Positions 11,065 to 18,876 of a stretch of 56,377 bases of DNA are shown one piece after another. Under the pieces are notes generated by a model. The model worked only from the letters and a program-made list of their open reading frames with translations. It ran no database searches and had not been told where the DNA came from. Origin of the DNA: Permianibacter sp046297695 (GTDB lineage: Bacteria > Pseudomonadota > Gammaproteobacteria > Enterobacterales > Permianibacteraceae); the NCBI GenBank assembly GCA_046297695.1, contig JBKBHF010000024.1, positions 1 to 56,377 on the forward strand. Direction: 5' to 3'. Position 1 is the first letter of the stretch. Every line of letters starts with the position of its first letter. A program made the position numbers and the translations under genes.

Positions 11065-11083
11065 GGTAATGAGAATCGGTCTG
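11065..11083. promoter_or_regulatory. Fur-like site upstream of bfr
   Basis: GGTAATGAGAATCGGTCTG matches 13 of 19 positions of the classical Fur box GATAATGATAATCATTATC, about 104 bp before the bfr start and just past the bfd stop. Moderate evidence only. Confidence 0.4.
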
Positions 11084-11127
11084 GTTTTGCTGCGCGTTAA
11101 TTGATTAAGGCAGCGACGACCGGAAAT

Positions 11128-11319
11128 TCAGGCGGCTTTGACGTGATCCGGCAACGCGTCGAGGCAGTATTTGAGCAGCTCGCGGGCATCGCAACCGCAT
11201 TTGCCACACTGGGTAGCGACGCCGAGCTCGAGGGCCAGATCGCGCATGGTGCAGGCGCCATCTTCCACGGCTTGCTGGATCTGGTGGTCGGTGACGGCTT
11301 TGCAGAGGCAAACGTACAC
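11128..11319 (-). CDS. bfd: Bacterioferritin-associated ferredoxin
   Basis: Bfd docks on bacterioferritin and passes electrons to release Fe(II) under iron starvation. The 63-residue protein keeps the four cluster cysteines Cys4, Cys6, Cys38 and Cys41 and the BFD helix-turn-helix fold (DHQIQQAVEDGACTMRDLA). Start codon is GTG at 11319, with AGGT 8 bases upstream. It precedes bfr in the direction of transcription. Its promoter overlaps a Fur-like box, which fits the known iron-starvation induction of bfd in pseudomonads. Confidence 0.95.
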   Translation of the reverse strand: MYVCLCKAVTDHQIQQAVEDGACTMRDLALELGVATQCGKCGCDARELLKYCLDALPDHVKAA

Positions 11320-11354
11320 GGCGGCGGACCTGTCGGCGGGGGGCGGGAGCCCGT

Positions 11355-11399
11355 TTCATTCAATAGTGGCTATTGTATGAAAATGAGAATGACTGTCAA
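11355..11399 (-). promoter_or_regulatory. Fur-type promoter of bfd with overlapping palindrome
   Basis: On the minus strand TTGACA (11394-11399), a 16-bp spacer and TACAAT (11372-11377) form a near-consensus sigma-70 promoter. GAAAATGAGAATGACTGTC (11379-11397) fills the spacer and part of the -35 and matches 14 of 19 Fur-box positions. An interrupted palindrome TTCAT-T-CAATAG-TGG-CTATTG-T-ATGAA (11355-11381) covers the -10 and likely start site, so a second regulator may bind here. Confidence 0.75.
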
Positions 11400-11521
11400 A
11401 TGCTTGTGATTGTCATAAACTGATGCGAGCGTACCTTGTTTTATGGGCTGGGTTCGTGCGCCGGTTGGTACCGCGCAACGCCAAGCGGTGCGGCTGTGCA
11501 AAAAATGTCCTAGCAACGCGC

Positions 11522-11552
11522 TTGGAAATGACCGGGACCGGCCCCATATAAT
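11522..11552 (+). promoter_or_regulatory. Possible promoter of the peroxiredoxin gene
   Basis: TATAAT at 11547-11552 and TTGGAA at 11522-11527, a 19-bp spacer. The -10 is perfect. The spacer is long. It lies 84 bp before the start codon. Confidence 0.45.
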
Positions 11553-11635
11553 GGCCGCCCTTTTTGGCGGTTTGGCCGGTGCTGCCGGTCGCCGCGGTCT
11601 TAAGTGTTTCATCCCTCAATAAACAGGAGAGCAAC

Positions 11636-12241
11636 ATGGGTGTACTCGTGGGTCGTCCGGCTCCGGACTTCACCGCTGCTGCCGTGCTCGGCAATGGCGA
11701 AATCGTTGACAGCTTCAACTTCAAGAAGGCCGTCGAAGGCAAATACGCCGTCGTGTTCTTCTATCCGCTCGACTTCACTTTCGTCTGCCCGTCGGAGCTG
11801 ATCGCCTTCGATCACCGCCTGAACGAGTTCAAGAGCCGTGGCGTCGAAGTCATCGGCGTGTCGATCGACAGCCAGTTCAGCCACCACGCCTGGCGCAACA
11901 CCCCGGTCGACAAGGGCGGTATCGGCCCGGTCGGCTACACCCTGGTCGCTGACGTCAAGCACGACATCTGCCGCGCTTACGACGTCGAGCATCCGGACGC
12001 CGGTGTCGCGTTCCGCGGCTCGTTCCTGATCGACAAGAAAGGCGTCGTCCGTCACCAGGTCGTCAATGACCTGCCGCTCGGCCGTAACATCGACGAAATG
12101 CTGCGCATGATCGACGCGCTGCAGTTCACCGAAGAGCACGGCGAAGTCTGCCCGGCCGGTTGGAGCAAGGGCAAAAAAGGCATGACCGCCTCGCCGGAAG
12201 GCGTTGCCAAGTACCTGGCCGAAGAGAGCAAGTCGCTGTAA
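11636..12241 (+). CDS. Typical 2-Cys peroxiredoxin (AhpC/Prx1 group)
   Basis: A thiol peroxidase that removes hydrogen peroxide and organic peroxides. The 201-residue chain has the peroxidatic Cys51 in FYPLDFTFVCPSE and the resolving Cys172 in EVCPAGW, with a C-terminal arm long enough for the Prx1/AhpC dimer exchange. ATG 11636 has AGGAGA six bases upstream. It is divergent from bfd, as in the pseudomonad cluster. No dedicated reductase (ahpF) is adjacent. The sulfinylation-sensitive GGLG motif is replaced by KGGIGPVG, the usual bacterial form. Confidence 0.94.
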   Translation: MGVLVGRPAPDFTAAAVLGNGEIVDSFNFKKAVEGKYAVVFFYPLDFTFVCPSELIAFDHRLNEFKSRGVEVIGVSIDSQFSHHAWRNTPVDKGGIGPVGYTLVADVKHDICRAYDVEHPDAGVAFRGSFLIDKKGVVRHQVVNDLPLGRNIDEMLRMIDALQFTEEHGEVCPAGWSKGKKGMTASPEGVAKYLAEESKSL

Positions 12242-12261
12242 TTGCTTGTTTGGCAAAGAAA

Positions 12262-12286
12262 AAGCCGCCTTCTGGCGGCTTTTTCT
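12262..12286 (+). terminator. Terminator of the peroxiredoxin gene
   Basis: AAGCCGCC (12262-12269) pairs with GGCGGCTT (12274-12281), loop TTCT, then TTTC. Confidence 0.9.
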
Positions 12287-12319
12287 TTGGCTGCGACCGA
12301 GGACCTTCTTTGGCCTTGG

Positions 12320-12354
12320 CCAGACAATGTCTGGAAGTTTGATTGCAATCAAAC
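12320..12354. promoter_or_regulatory. Two adjacent palindromes ahead of the TonB-receptor gene
   Basis: CCAGACAATGTCTGG (12320-12334) is a 7-1-7 palindrome. GTTTGATTGCAATCAAAC (12337-12354) is a perfect 18-bp palindrome only 2 bp away. They lie 90-125 bp upstream of the receptor start, after the peroxiredoxin terminator, so they are placed like operators. A third perfect palindrome, AAATGCGCATTT (12380-12391), and a possible -10 TAAGAT (12395-12400) follow. None is a good Fur box. Confidence 0.6.
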
Positions 12355-12444
12355 ATGCAAACGATAATGCTTCGCAACTAAATGCGCATTTTGCTAAGAT
12401 GCCGGCCGTTTTCAGACCCCCTCTGGTTGTGGACGACCCTTCTT

Positions 12445-14625
12445 ATGAACGCCCTGTTTGCCCGTCATGCCCTGAGCTCCGCCCTGCTGCTTGCCCTGGC
12501 CCACGCCGCCAGCGCCAACACCGTCTCCGTTATCGACAACAACAGCCCGGAAGGCGCCGATGATCGCGATCCGGTGCCGACCATCGAAGTGATCGGCAGC
12601 AGCGAGCAAAAAGCCCGTATCGGTGGCGCCGCCACCGTGATCAGCGACGAGCAGATCCAGGAAGCGCGCGCGTTCAACGTCAACGAAGTGCTGCGGCTGG
12701 TGCCGGGTCTGTTCCCACGCGAGGAAGAAGGCTTTGGTCTGCGGCCGAACATCGGCATCCGCGGCCTGAACCCGACGCGCTCGACCAAGGTGCTGTTGCT
12801 GGAAGACGGCTTGCCGCTGTCGTACAGCCCGTATGGCGACAACGCTAGCTATTACCACCCGGCCATCGAGCGTTTCAGCGGCCTCGAAGTGCTGAAAGGA
12901 GCGGCCCAGATCGGTTTTGGCCCGCATACCGTCGGTGGCGTGGTGAACTATCTGACACCAAATCCACCGGCCGAACTGGCAGGCAAACTGCGCCTGGCCG
13001 CCGGCACGGACGGTTACCAGCAGCAGTACGGCGAGATCGGCAACAGCTTTGGTGAGGCCGGTTACGAAACCGGCGTGCTGTTCCAGCTGGTGCGCAAGCA
13101 GGCCGAAGGCGCGCGCGAGCACATGGACTTCGACGTGCTCGACTACAACCTCAAGCTCGTGCAGCAGCTCGGCGTTGATCACGCGCTGACGTTCAAAGCC
13201 TCGCGCTACGACGAAGATTCCGATGTGCCGTATTCGGGGCTGACGCTGGCCGAGTACGAAGCCGATCCGCGCTACAACCCGTTCATCAACGACAATTTCC
13301 AGACCGAGCGCGAAGGTTTGTCGCTGGTGCACAGCTGGCAGCTCGCTGCCAACGCCGAACTGGATACCGCGATCTACAAAACCGAATTCCACCGCGACTG
13401 GTGGCGGCAATCGAGCAATTCCGGCCAGCGCCCGAACGACAGCTCGGACCCGCTGTGCGGCGGCATGGCCAACCTGAACACCACTTGCGGCAACGAAGGC
13501 CGGCTGCGCGACTACTACGTGTTCGGCGTTGAACCACGTCTGAAGCTGAGCCACGCCTTCGGTGAACTGCGCGCCGGTCTGCGCTACCAGGAAGAGCAGC
13601 AAGATCGTCTGCAGATCAACTCTGACACGCCGGATGGCCGGACGCCGGGCAGCAGCGTCAACGGCGGTCTGCGCGAAGACAACGAGCGTGACACCGAAGC
13701 GGTGGCCTGGTTTGTCGAAAACACCTTCGTCATCGGCGACTGGACCGTGACCCCGGGCGTGCGCCACGAGGACATCGAATACGATCGCAGCAACAACCTG
13801 AACGGCGCCCGCGGCAGCACATCGGTCACGGAAACGCTGGCAGGTATTGGCACCACCTGGCAGCTCGGCAAGCACACCGTGCTGTTTGCCGGTGTGCATG
13901 AAGGTTTCAGCCCGCCACGGGTCGAAGACATCATCAGCAACAGCGACGGCGCCAGCGTCGAACTCGAGGCCGAGAAAAGCCTGAACACCGAGCTCGGCAT
14001 CCGGCACGGCAATGGCGACGGCTGGAAAGTGGAAGCAGCGCTGTTCCGGCTCGATTTCGACAACCAGATTGTGCCGGCCAGTGTCGCCGGTGGTGTCGGC
14101 GCTACGCTGACCTCGGCCGGTGAAACCCTGCACCAGGGTGCCGAGCTGTTGCTCGCTTACGATCACGATGTCTCGTTCCAGCATGGCAACGTCAACCCGT
14201 TCCTGCGGCTCGCCTGGACCTGGGTCAACGACGCCGAGTTCCGCGGCACCCGCACCTCGTCGGTGACGGCCGGCGTCGATGTCAGCGGCAACCGCTTGCC
14301 GTATGCGCCGGAACACACACTGTCGCTGATCGGTGGTGTCGAAACCGGCAACGGTTTCCATGCCCAGCTGGAGCTGGTGTTCGTCGACGAGATGTATACC
14401 GACGATCTGAACACCGAAGTGGTCACCGACAATGGCCAGCGTGGCCTGATTGATGACTACACCATTTACAACCTCAGCGTGAACTACGCACTGCCGAACA
14501 GCGATTGGACACTGTTCCTGGCCGGCAAGAACCTGACCGATGAGCTGTACGTGGTCGACATGAGCCGTGGTCTGATCCCGGGCATGCCGCGTACCTGGCA
14601 GGCCGGCGTCGAGTGGCAGTTCTGA
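12445..14625 (+). CDS. TonB-dependent outer-membrane receptor, FecA-like
   Basis: A 726-residue outer-membrane transporter driven by TonB, probably for a ferric chelate. A signal peptide (1-24, cut near ASA/N) is followed by a possible TonB box (PTIEVIG, about 44-50), the plug domain (about 55-180, IRGLNPTRSTKVLLLEDGLPLSYSPYGD split over two lines of the fold and GGVVNYLTP), and a 22-strand barrel ending in Phe (VEWQF). There is no extra N-terminal signalling domain, so it should not signal to a sigma factor. The plug resembles FecA and its metal-related cousins; the substrate cannot be fixed from sequence. Two cysteines in an outer loop (PLCGGMANLNTTCGNEG) may form a disulfide. It has its own terminator. 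Confidence 0.88.
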   Translation: MNALFARHALSSALLLALAHAASANTVSVIDNNSPEGADDRDPVPTIEVIGSSEQKARIGGAATVISDEQIQEARAFNVNEVLRLVPGLFPREEEGFGLRPNIGIRGLNPTRSTKVLLLEDGLPLSYSPYGDNASYYHPAIERFSGLEVLKGAAQIGFGPHTVGGVVNYLTPNPPAELAGKLRLAAGTDGYQQQYGEIGNSFGEAGYETGVLFQLVRKQAEGAREHMDFDVLDYNLKLVQQLGVDHALTFKASRYDEDSDVPYSGLTLAEYEADPRYNPFINDNFQTEREGLSLVHSWQLAANAELDTAIYKTEFHRDWWRQSSNSGQRPNDSSDPLCGGMANLNTTCGNEGRLRDYYVFGVEPRLKLSHAFGELRAGLRYQEEQQDRLQINSDTPDGRTPGSSVNGGLREDNERDTEAVAWFVENTFVIGDWTVTPGVRHEDIEYDRSNNLNGARGSTSVTETLAGIGTTWQLGKHTVLFAGVHEGFSPPRVEDIISNSDGASVELEAEKSLNTELGIRHGNGDGWKVEAALFRLDFDNQIVPASVAGGVGATLTSAGETLHQGAELLLAYDHDVSFQHGNVNPFLRLAWTWVNDAEFRGTRTSSVTAGVDVSGNRLPYAPEHTLSLIGGVETGNGFHAQLELVFVDEMYTDDLNTEVVTDNGQRGLIDDYTIYNLSVNYALPNSDWTLFLAGKNLTDELYVVDMSRGLIPGMPRTWQAGVEWQF

Positions 14626-14640
14626 GTCACGCTTCTGTCA

Positions 14641-14669
14641 GCAAAAAGGCCGCGTTGCGGCCTTTTTGC
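14641..14669. terminator. Bidirectional terminator
   Basis: GCAAAAAGGCCGC (14641-14653) and GCGGCCTTTTTGC (14657-14669) form a perfect 13-bp stem with a GTT loop. It serves the receptor gene and the converging solute-binding gene. Confidence 0.92.
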
Positions 14670-14736
14670 TGATGGGCATTTGTGCCGTGAAATGTCGTAT
14701 CGGTTCTCCGTTTGCGGTGTCGCATTCAGACCGCGC

Positions 14737-15465
14737 TCAGTGTTCCGGGATCTGCCATTTCTTGCGTAGCGCGGCCAGCAACGGCTGGTTTTCCAACAAG
14801 AAGCGATCAAACTCGGCGATCACGGCCGCGTGCCGCAGACTCGACAAATGATAATGCGAGCGGGTGTGCGGCAACGACGGGTCGAACACCAGTGCGCCCG
14901 GCAACTGCATGCGGCTGCTGAGATAACGCTCGGCAACCACCACATTGAAGTAACTGCCATCGATACGCTGGTACAGGCTGGCCTGAATCAAGGCTTCGAG
15001 CGTACCGATTTCGACCAGCCGGATCTTGCCGGCCGCTATCGCATCCAGATAATCAAATGCGGTAAAGCCCTGAACGGTGCCCAGTGTGCGCAGCCGGTCG
15101 CGACCGACACCTTTGCGTGCCGGTAGTACCAGCACGCCATCAATGAAGGGCATCACCGGTGCGCTGTAGTGGAGGGTTTTGCCGGCTTTGTCTTTGCTGG
15201 CCCAGCCGGGGTTGTCCGGAAACTTGAAATCCAGATTGCCGGCGAGGAATTCGACATAGAGCCGCTTGATCGGGAGCGCCCGGTACTCGAACTGGTGGCC
15301 GCTGTTCCGGCTGAAGGCATCGAGCACATCGCGCGCCATGCCGCCGTATTGGCCATCGTGGTGATCGTAATAAGGCAGGTAGCGCAGTTCCTCAACGCCC
15401 ACGACGAAGCGATCGGCATGAGCCGGGGCGCACAACAACAGCAGTACGACGAGCCACCTGTGCAT
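14737..15465 (-). CDS. Periplasmic solute-binding protein, family 3-like
   Basis: A 242-residue protein with a signal peptide (1-17, ending APAHA/D) and the bilobed fold of family 3 substrate-binding proteins: FVVGVEELRYLPYYDHHDGQ at the start of lobe 1, FEYRALPIKRLYVEFLAGNLDFKFPDNP, and a return segment ALVFDPSLPHTRSHYHLS. No ABC permease or ATPase is beside it, so it is more likely a sensor-type or orphan binding protein, a common situation in marine and soil gammaproteobacteria. ATG 15465 chosen; a TTG two codons upstream has no better ribosome site. Confidence 0.8.
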   Translation of the reverse strand: MHRWLVVLLLLCAPAHADRFVVGVEELRYLPYYDHHDGQYGGMARDVLDAFSRNSGHQFEYRALPIKRLYVEFLAGNLDFKFPDNPGWASKDKAGKTLHYSAPVMPFIDGVLVLPARKGVGRDRLRTLGTVQGFTAFDYLDAIAAGKIRLVEIGTLEALIQASLYQRIDGSYFNVVVAERYLSSRMQLPGALVFDPSLPHTRSHYHLSSLRHAAVIAEFDRFLLENQPLLAALRKKWQIPEH

Positions 15466-15590
15466 GGGCAACCAACGGCAAAACCGGCATGAAGTGTGAC
15501 ATCAGGTATAGCTGACCGCGCTGTTTCCGCCAGTGCAGCAGTTTCGTCGGTGGTCAATCTTACGTTCGTTCTGTGTTCGCACTCCGCAGC

Positions 15591-15624
15591 AAAAAAAACG
15601 CCACGTCTTGGCGTGGCGTTTTTT
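15591..15624. terminator. Bidirectional terminator
   Basis: CGCCACG (15599-15605) pairs with CGTGGCG (15612-15618), with eight A before and six T after. It ends the M48 peptidase transcript (minus strand) ahead of the solute-binding gene. Confidence 0.88.
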
Positions 15625-15647
15625 ATCGGGTTGCGCGCGAACAGTGG

Positions 15648-16454
15648 TCAGTGCCGCAATTCGTACTGCGGTCGTGGCGCGGGATCGCGGTACAGCGGAT
15701 CCATCTTGGGTACCAGTTTTTGCAAGGCTTCCTGCCGTTTGCCGGGCGCCGGATGGGTGCTGAGCCAGTCGAACTCGCTGGCGCCGCTGACCTGCGCCAT
15801 TTTCTGCCACAGCGTCACGGCAGCGCGGGGATCGTAACCGGCCATGGCAGCGAGCTTGATCCCGATCTCGTCGGACTCCGTCTCGGCAGTACGGCTGTTC
15901 GGCAACTGCACGGCGACTGCGGCGGCCATTGCGCCAGCGGAAACGGCCAGCGGGTTGTCACGTTGGGCCACGCCGAGCAGCGCGATACCGGTGCTGGTGG
16001 CCATGGCGACCGACATTTTCTCGGCAGTGTGATTGGACAGCGCGTGCGCGATCTCGTGGCCCATGACTTGGGCGATCTCGTCGTCACTGGCGTCGAGCTT
16101 CTTGATGAGCCCGGTGTAGATCGCCATGCGACCGCCGGCCATGCAGAACGCGTTGACGGTTTCGTCATCGGCGATGACTTTGACGCTCCATTCCCAATCG
16201 GTAGTTTCCGGCCGGAACTTGATCGCTTGCGCGACCAGCTTGCCGGTGATGGTTTCGACCCGGCGAACCAGGGCTTTGTCCTGGCTCAGCTTGCCGTTCT
16301 GATCGAGTTGCGACATTTCGGCGACATACGCTTCTTTCGAATCGCGAATGGCCTGCTCTTCCGAAACCAGCATCAACTGTCGGCGGCCGGTTACCGGGTT
16401 GACCGCGCAAGCGGTGGTCAGCAGGGCAAGCAGCAACAGCAACATCAGGCGCAT
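15648..16454 (-). CDS. M48-family zinc metallopeptidase lipoprotein
   Basis: A 268-residue periplasm-facing lipoprotein protease of the LoiP/YcaL type, likely for outer-membrane protein quality control. The signal peptide ends LLTTAC, with Cys16 as the lipidated residue. HEIAH in MGHEIAHALSNH is the zinc site, and ETESDEIG gives the third ligand. A substrate-cleft segment NAFCMAGGRMAIYTGL precedes it. ATG 16454 with GGAG upstream. It follows the small membrane protein, separated by 17-bp tandem repeats. Confidence 0.93.
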   Translation of the reverse strand: MRLMLLLLLALLTTACAVNPVTGRRQLMLVSEEQAIRDSKEAYVAEMSQLDQNGKLSQDKALVRRVETITGKLVAQAIKFRPETTDWEWSVKVIADDETVNAFCMAGGRMAIYTGLIKKLDASDDEIAQVMGHEIAHALSNHTAEKMSVAMATSTGIALLGVAQRDNPLAVSAGAMAAAVAVQLPNSRTAETESDEIGIKLAAMAGYDPRAAVTLWQKMAQVSGASEFDWLSTHPAPGKRQEALQKLVPKMDPLYRDPAPRPQYELRH

Positions 16455-16507
16455 AGCGTTGTCTCCATCGAAGGCCACTGCCGTGCCAGGCAGGCCGGGC
16501 CATGTCC

Positions 16508-16575
16508 GTTTACAAGCATTTTCCGTCCACAACCGATTTTCGTTTACGACCGACTTTCGTTTACAACCAGTTGCG
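16508..16575. repeat. Four tandem copies of a 17-bp unit
   Basis: Units at 16508-16524, 16525-16541, 16542-16558 and 16559-16575 share the pattern GTTTACAACCGATTTTC with a few changes each. The last unit overlaps the stop codon (16561-16563) and final codons of the small membrane protein. Probably polymerase-slippage expansion outward from the gene end. Confidence 0.75.
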
Positions 16576-16947
16576 GTACAGCCACTGACTCAGTTTCACC
16601 AGCGCCAGGGCGACCGGATGATAAATGATGATCAGAAAAATCATCGCGCTTTCGCCTGCGCCTTTGGCTTGCAGCAGCGACGTGAACAAGGTCACGATCG
16701 CCGCGGCGGCGGCCAGATACAGCACCGACGTCAGCAGCGACAGCAGGGCATACGTCCAGCCACTGTCACTGAACCAGCTGGCGAGTGCATTGACCAGAAT
16801 GAACAGCGCATAACCGAGGCCGGCAATGAGCCACAGACTGTCCTGTTGTTTCGGCCGGAGCAGAATGAACAGCAACACCGTCAGCGCCAGCAGTCCGCCC
16901 GCTTGATACCACGGTTTATGCAGGGTCAGCAGCAGTGCATCCGCCAT
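16561..16947 (-). CDS. Small integral membrane protein of unknown function
   Basis: A 128-residue protein with four likely membrane helices (about 14-31, 36-58, 66-90 and 98-120), few charges and no catalytic motif I know. It starts five bases after the rnt stop and is therefore co-transcribed with pyrC and rnt. The stop codon lies within a tandem repeat. Family not recognised. Confidence 0.75.
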   Translation of the reverse strand: MADALLLTLHKPWYQAGGLLALTVLLFILLRPKQQDSLWLIAGLGYALFILVNALASWFSDSGWTYALLSLLTSVLYLAAAAAIVTLFTSLLQAKGAGESAMIFLIIIYHPVALALVKLSQWLYRNWL

Positions 16948-16952
16948 CGCGT

Positions 16953-17639
16953 TTACTCGCTCAGCTCGGCGCCGTCGTCAGTGTCGAAATCGACTGCTCC
17001 GGCCGCCGGCCAGCCGCCCAATTGCTGCCAGCGATTGACGATGCGGCAGAACAATTCGGCAGTTTTTTCCGCGTCGTACACGGCCGAGTGCGCTTCGTTG
17101 CCATCAAAATCAATGCCGGCATGGGCGCAGGCTTTGGCGAGTACCGTTTGCCCGTAGGCGAGGCCGGCCAGCGTGGCTGTGTCGAAACTGGTGAACGGGT
17201 GAAACGGGCTGCGCTTGATGCCGGTACGATCAATGGCGGCATTCAGAAACGCCAGATCGAACCAGGCATTGTGGCCAACCAGCACAGTGCGGTGACAGCC
17301 ATGCTGCTTCTGTGCGTGCCGCACTTTCTGGAAAATTTCGTGCAGTGCGTCTTTCTCGCTCACGGCAAACCGGAACGGGTGGGTCGGATCGATGCCGGTA
17401 AACGCCAGCGCGGCTGCTTCGATATTGGCACCGGCGAACGGCTCGACGTGACAATGCACGCTGGCCCCCGGCCGTACATTGCCGTTGTCGTCGATTTCGA
17501 TCAGCGTGGCGGCGATTTCCAGCAAGGCATCGGTCTTGGCGTTGAAACCGCCGGTTTCGACATCGACAATGACCGGATAAAAACCGCGAAAACGTCTGGC
17601 GAGCAAACTTGTGCCGTGGGCAGTTCCTGTTTCGGTCAC
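16953..17639 (-). CDS. rnt: Ribonuclease T
   Basis: A DEDDh 3'-5' exonuclease that trims the 3' ends of tRNAs and other stable RNAs. The catalytic set is visible in 228 residues: Asp26 and Glu28 in VIVDVETGGF, Asp128 in GHNAWFDLAF, His184 and Asp189 in NEAHSAVYDAEKTA. Start codon is GTG at 17639, three bases after the pyrC stop, so translation is likely coupled. The pyrC-rnt pair followed by a peroxidase and bacterioferritin region is the pseudomonad order. Confidence 0.95.
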   Translation of the reverse strand: MTETGTAHGTSLLARRFRGFYPVIVDVETGGFNAKTDALLEIAATLIEIDDNGNVRPGASVHCHVEPFAGANIEAAALAFTGIDPTHPFRFAVSEKDALHEIFQKVRHAQKQHGCHRTVLVGHNAWFDLAFLNAAIDRTGIKRSPFHPFTSFDTATLAGLAYGQTVLAKACAHAGIDFDGNEAHSAVYDAEKTAELFCRIVNRWQQLGGWPAAGAVDFDTDDGAELSE

Positions 17640-17642
17640 GCG

Positions 17643-18674
17643 TCAGCCCACCGCTTTGTAACGCAGCGTTTCGCCCGCGCGCAGTGGCACCACTTCGTCA
17701 CCGCCGAACGCGTAACGGGCCGGAACCGTCCAGTTCTGCTCGTGCAGATGGATGTAGTCGGTCGGTCGCGCCACGCCGTAGAAATCCGGACCATTGAGGC
17801 TCGCGAACGCCTCCAGCTGCTCGAGTTTGCCAACGCTGGCAAAGGCTTCGGCATAAAGCTCGATGGCGGCGTGGGCGGTGTAGCAACCGGCGCAACCGCA
17901 GCTCGCTTCCTTGGTGTGCACCGCGTGTGGCGCGCTGTCAGTGCCGAGGAAGAAACGCTTGTTGCCGCTGGTGGCCGCGGTCAGCAATGCCGCGCGGTGG
18001 TGTTCGCGTTTCAGCACCGGCAGGCAGTAGTAGTGCGGCCGGATACCGCCCTGGAAAATCGCGTTGCGATTGTAGAGCAGGTGATGCGCGGTAATGGTGG
18101 CGGCGATGTTGTGCTCGCTGTCGCGAACGAATTCGGCGGCGTCCTTGGTGGTGATGTGCTCGAACACCACTTTCAGGCCCGGGAAGCGCTTCAGCGTTGG
18201 AGTGAGGGTGCGGTCAATGAACACTTTTTCGCGATCGAACACATCGACGGTGTGCTCGGTTTCCTCGCCATGCACGCACAGCGGTACGCCGTGCTTTTCC
18301 ATTTCGGCGAGCACGCCGTACACATGCTCGATGCCGGTGACGCCAGCATCGGAGTTGGTGGTGGCGCCGGCCGGGTAAAGTTTGTAGGCGAGGGTGAAGC
18401 CGGAGGCTTTGACCTTGGCCACTTCGTTCTTGTCGCTGTTGTTGGTCAGGTACAGCGTCATCAGCGGTTCGAAGTTCGAATCGGCCGGACGTGCGGCCAG
18501 AATGCGCTCGCGATAGGCCGCTGCCTGCGCCAGCGTGACCACCGGTGGTTTCAGGTTCGGCATGATCAGGGCGCGGCCGAACTGGGCTGCGGTGTGGCCG
18601 ACCGTGCTGGTCAATTTGTCGCCATCGCGCAGATGCAGATGCCAATCGTCAGGGCGGAGCAGTCGCAAACTCAT
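17643..18674 (-). CDS. pyrC: Dihydroorotase, class II
   Basis: PyrC closes carbamoyl aspartate to dihydroorotate in pyrimidine synthesis. The 343-residue chain has the metal site HLHLRD (DDWHLHLRDGD), the carboxylated Lys in AYKLYPAGAT, metal histidines in CVHGE and FEHIT, and the catalytic Asp in LGTDSAPH. Length and motifs match the E. coli type. ATG 18674; the leader shows no strong Shine-Dalgarno. The antisense frame here is a shadow. Confidence 0.96.
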   Translation of the reverse strand: MSLRLLRPDDWHLHLRDGDKLTSTVGHTAAQFGRALIMPNLKPPVVTLAQAAAYRERILAARPADSNFEPLMTLYLTNNSDKNEVAKVKASGFTLAYKLYPAGATTNSDAGVTGIEHVYGVLAEMEKHGVPLCVHGEETEHTVDVFDREKVFIDRTLTPTLKRFPGLKVVFEHITTKDAAEFVRDSEHNIAATITAHHLLYNRNAIFQGGIRPHYYCLPVLKREHHRAALLTAATSGNKRFFLGTDSAPHAVHTKEASCGCAGCYTAHAAIELYAEAFASVGKLEQLEAFASLNGPDFYGVARPTDYIHLHEQNWTVPARYAFGGDEVVPLRAGETLRYKAVG

Positions 18675-18876
18675 AGTCGGGAACCGGAAGCTGGGAAGAG
18701 GGGGGGCGAAACGGGCGCCAATTATACCTGCCGCAGCCGATGTGCTTGGCATTATCGATGGCACGGGCGGCAAATTTTTGCCGCCTTGCGCGGACCGCAC
18801 TGCTGCTCAAGAAAGCGCGGACTGCGCCGATAGATCCGGGCAGAGAACGTTTTCCGAACCCACGGCAGGAACCATC

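Noticed and set aside
12412..14361. 649-codon minus-strand frame opposite the TonB receptor
   Set aside because: Composition-driven shadow. The receptor on the plus strand has signal peptide, plug and barrel. Similar shadows lie at 7173-8495, 20392-22368, 31248-33305 and 44710-46809.
16935..18833. 632-codon plus-strand frame opposite rnt and pyrC
   Set aside because: Both sense genes are unmistakable enzymes with full catalytic sets. The antisense product has no signature and spans their junction.
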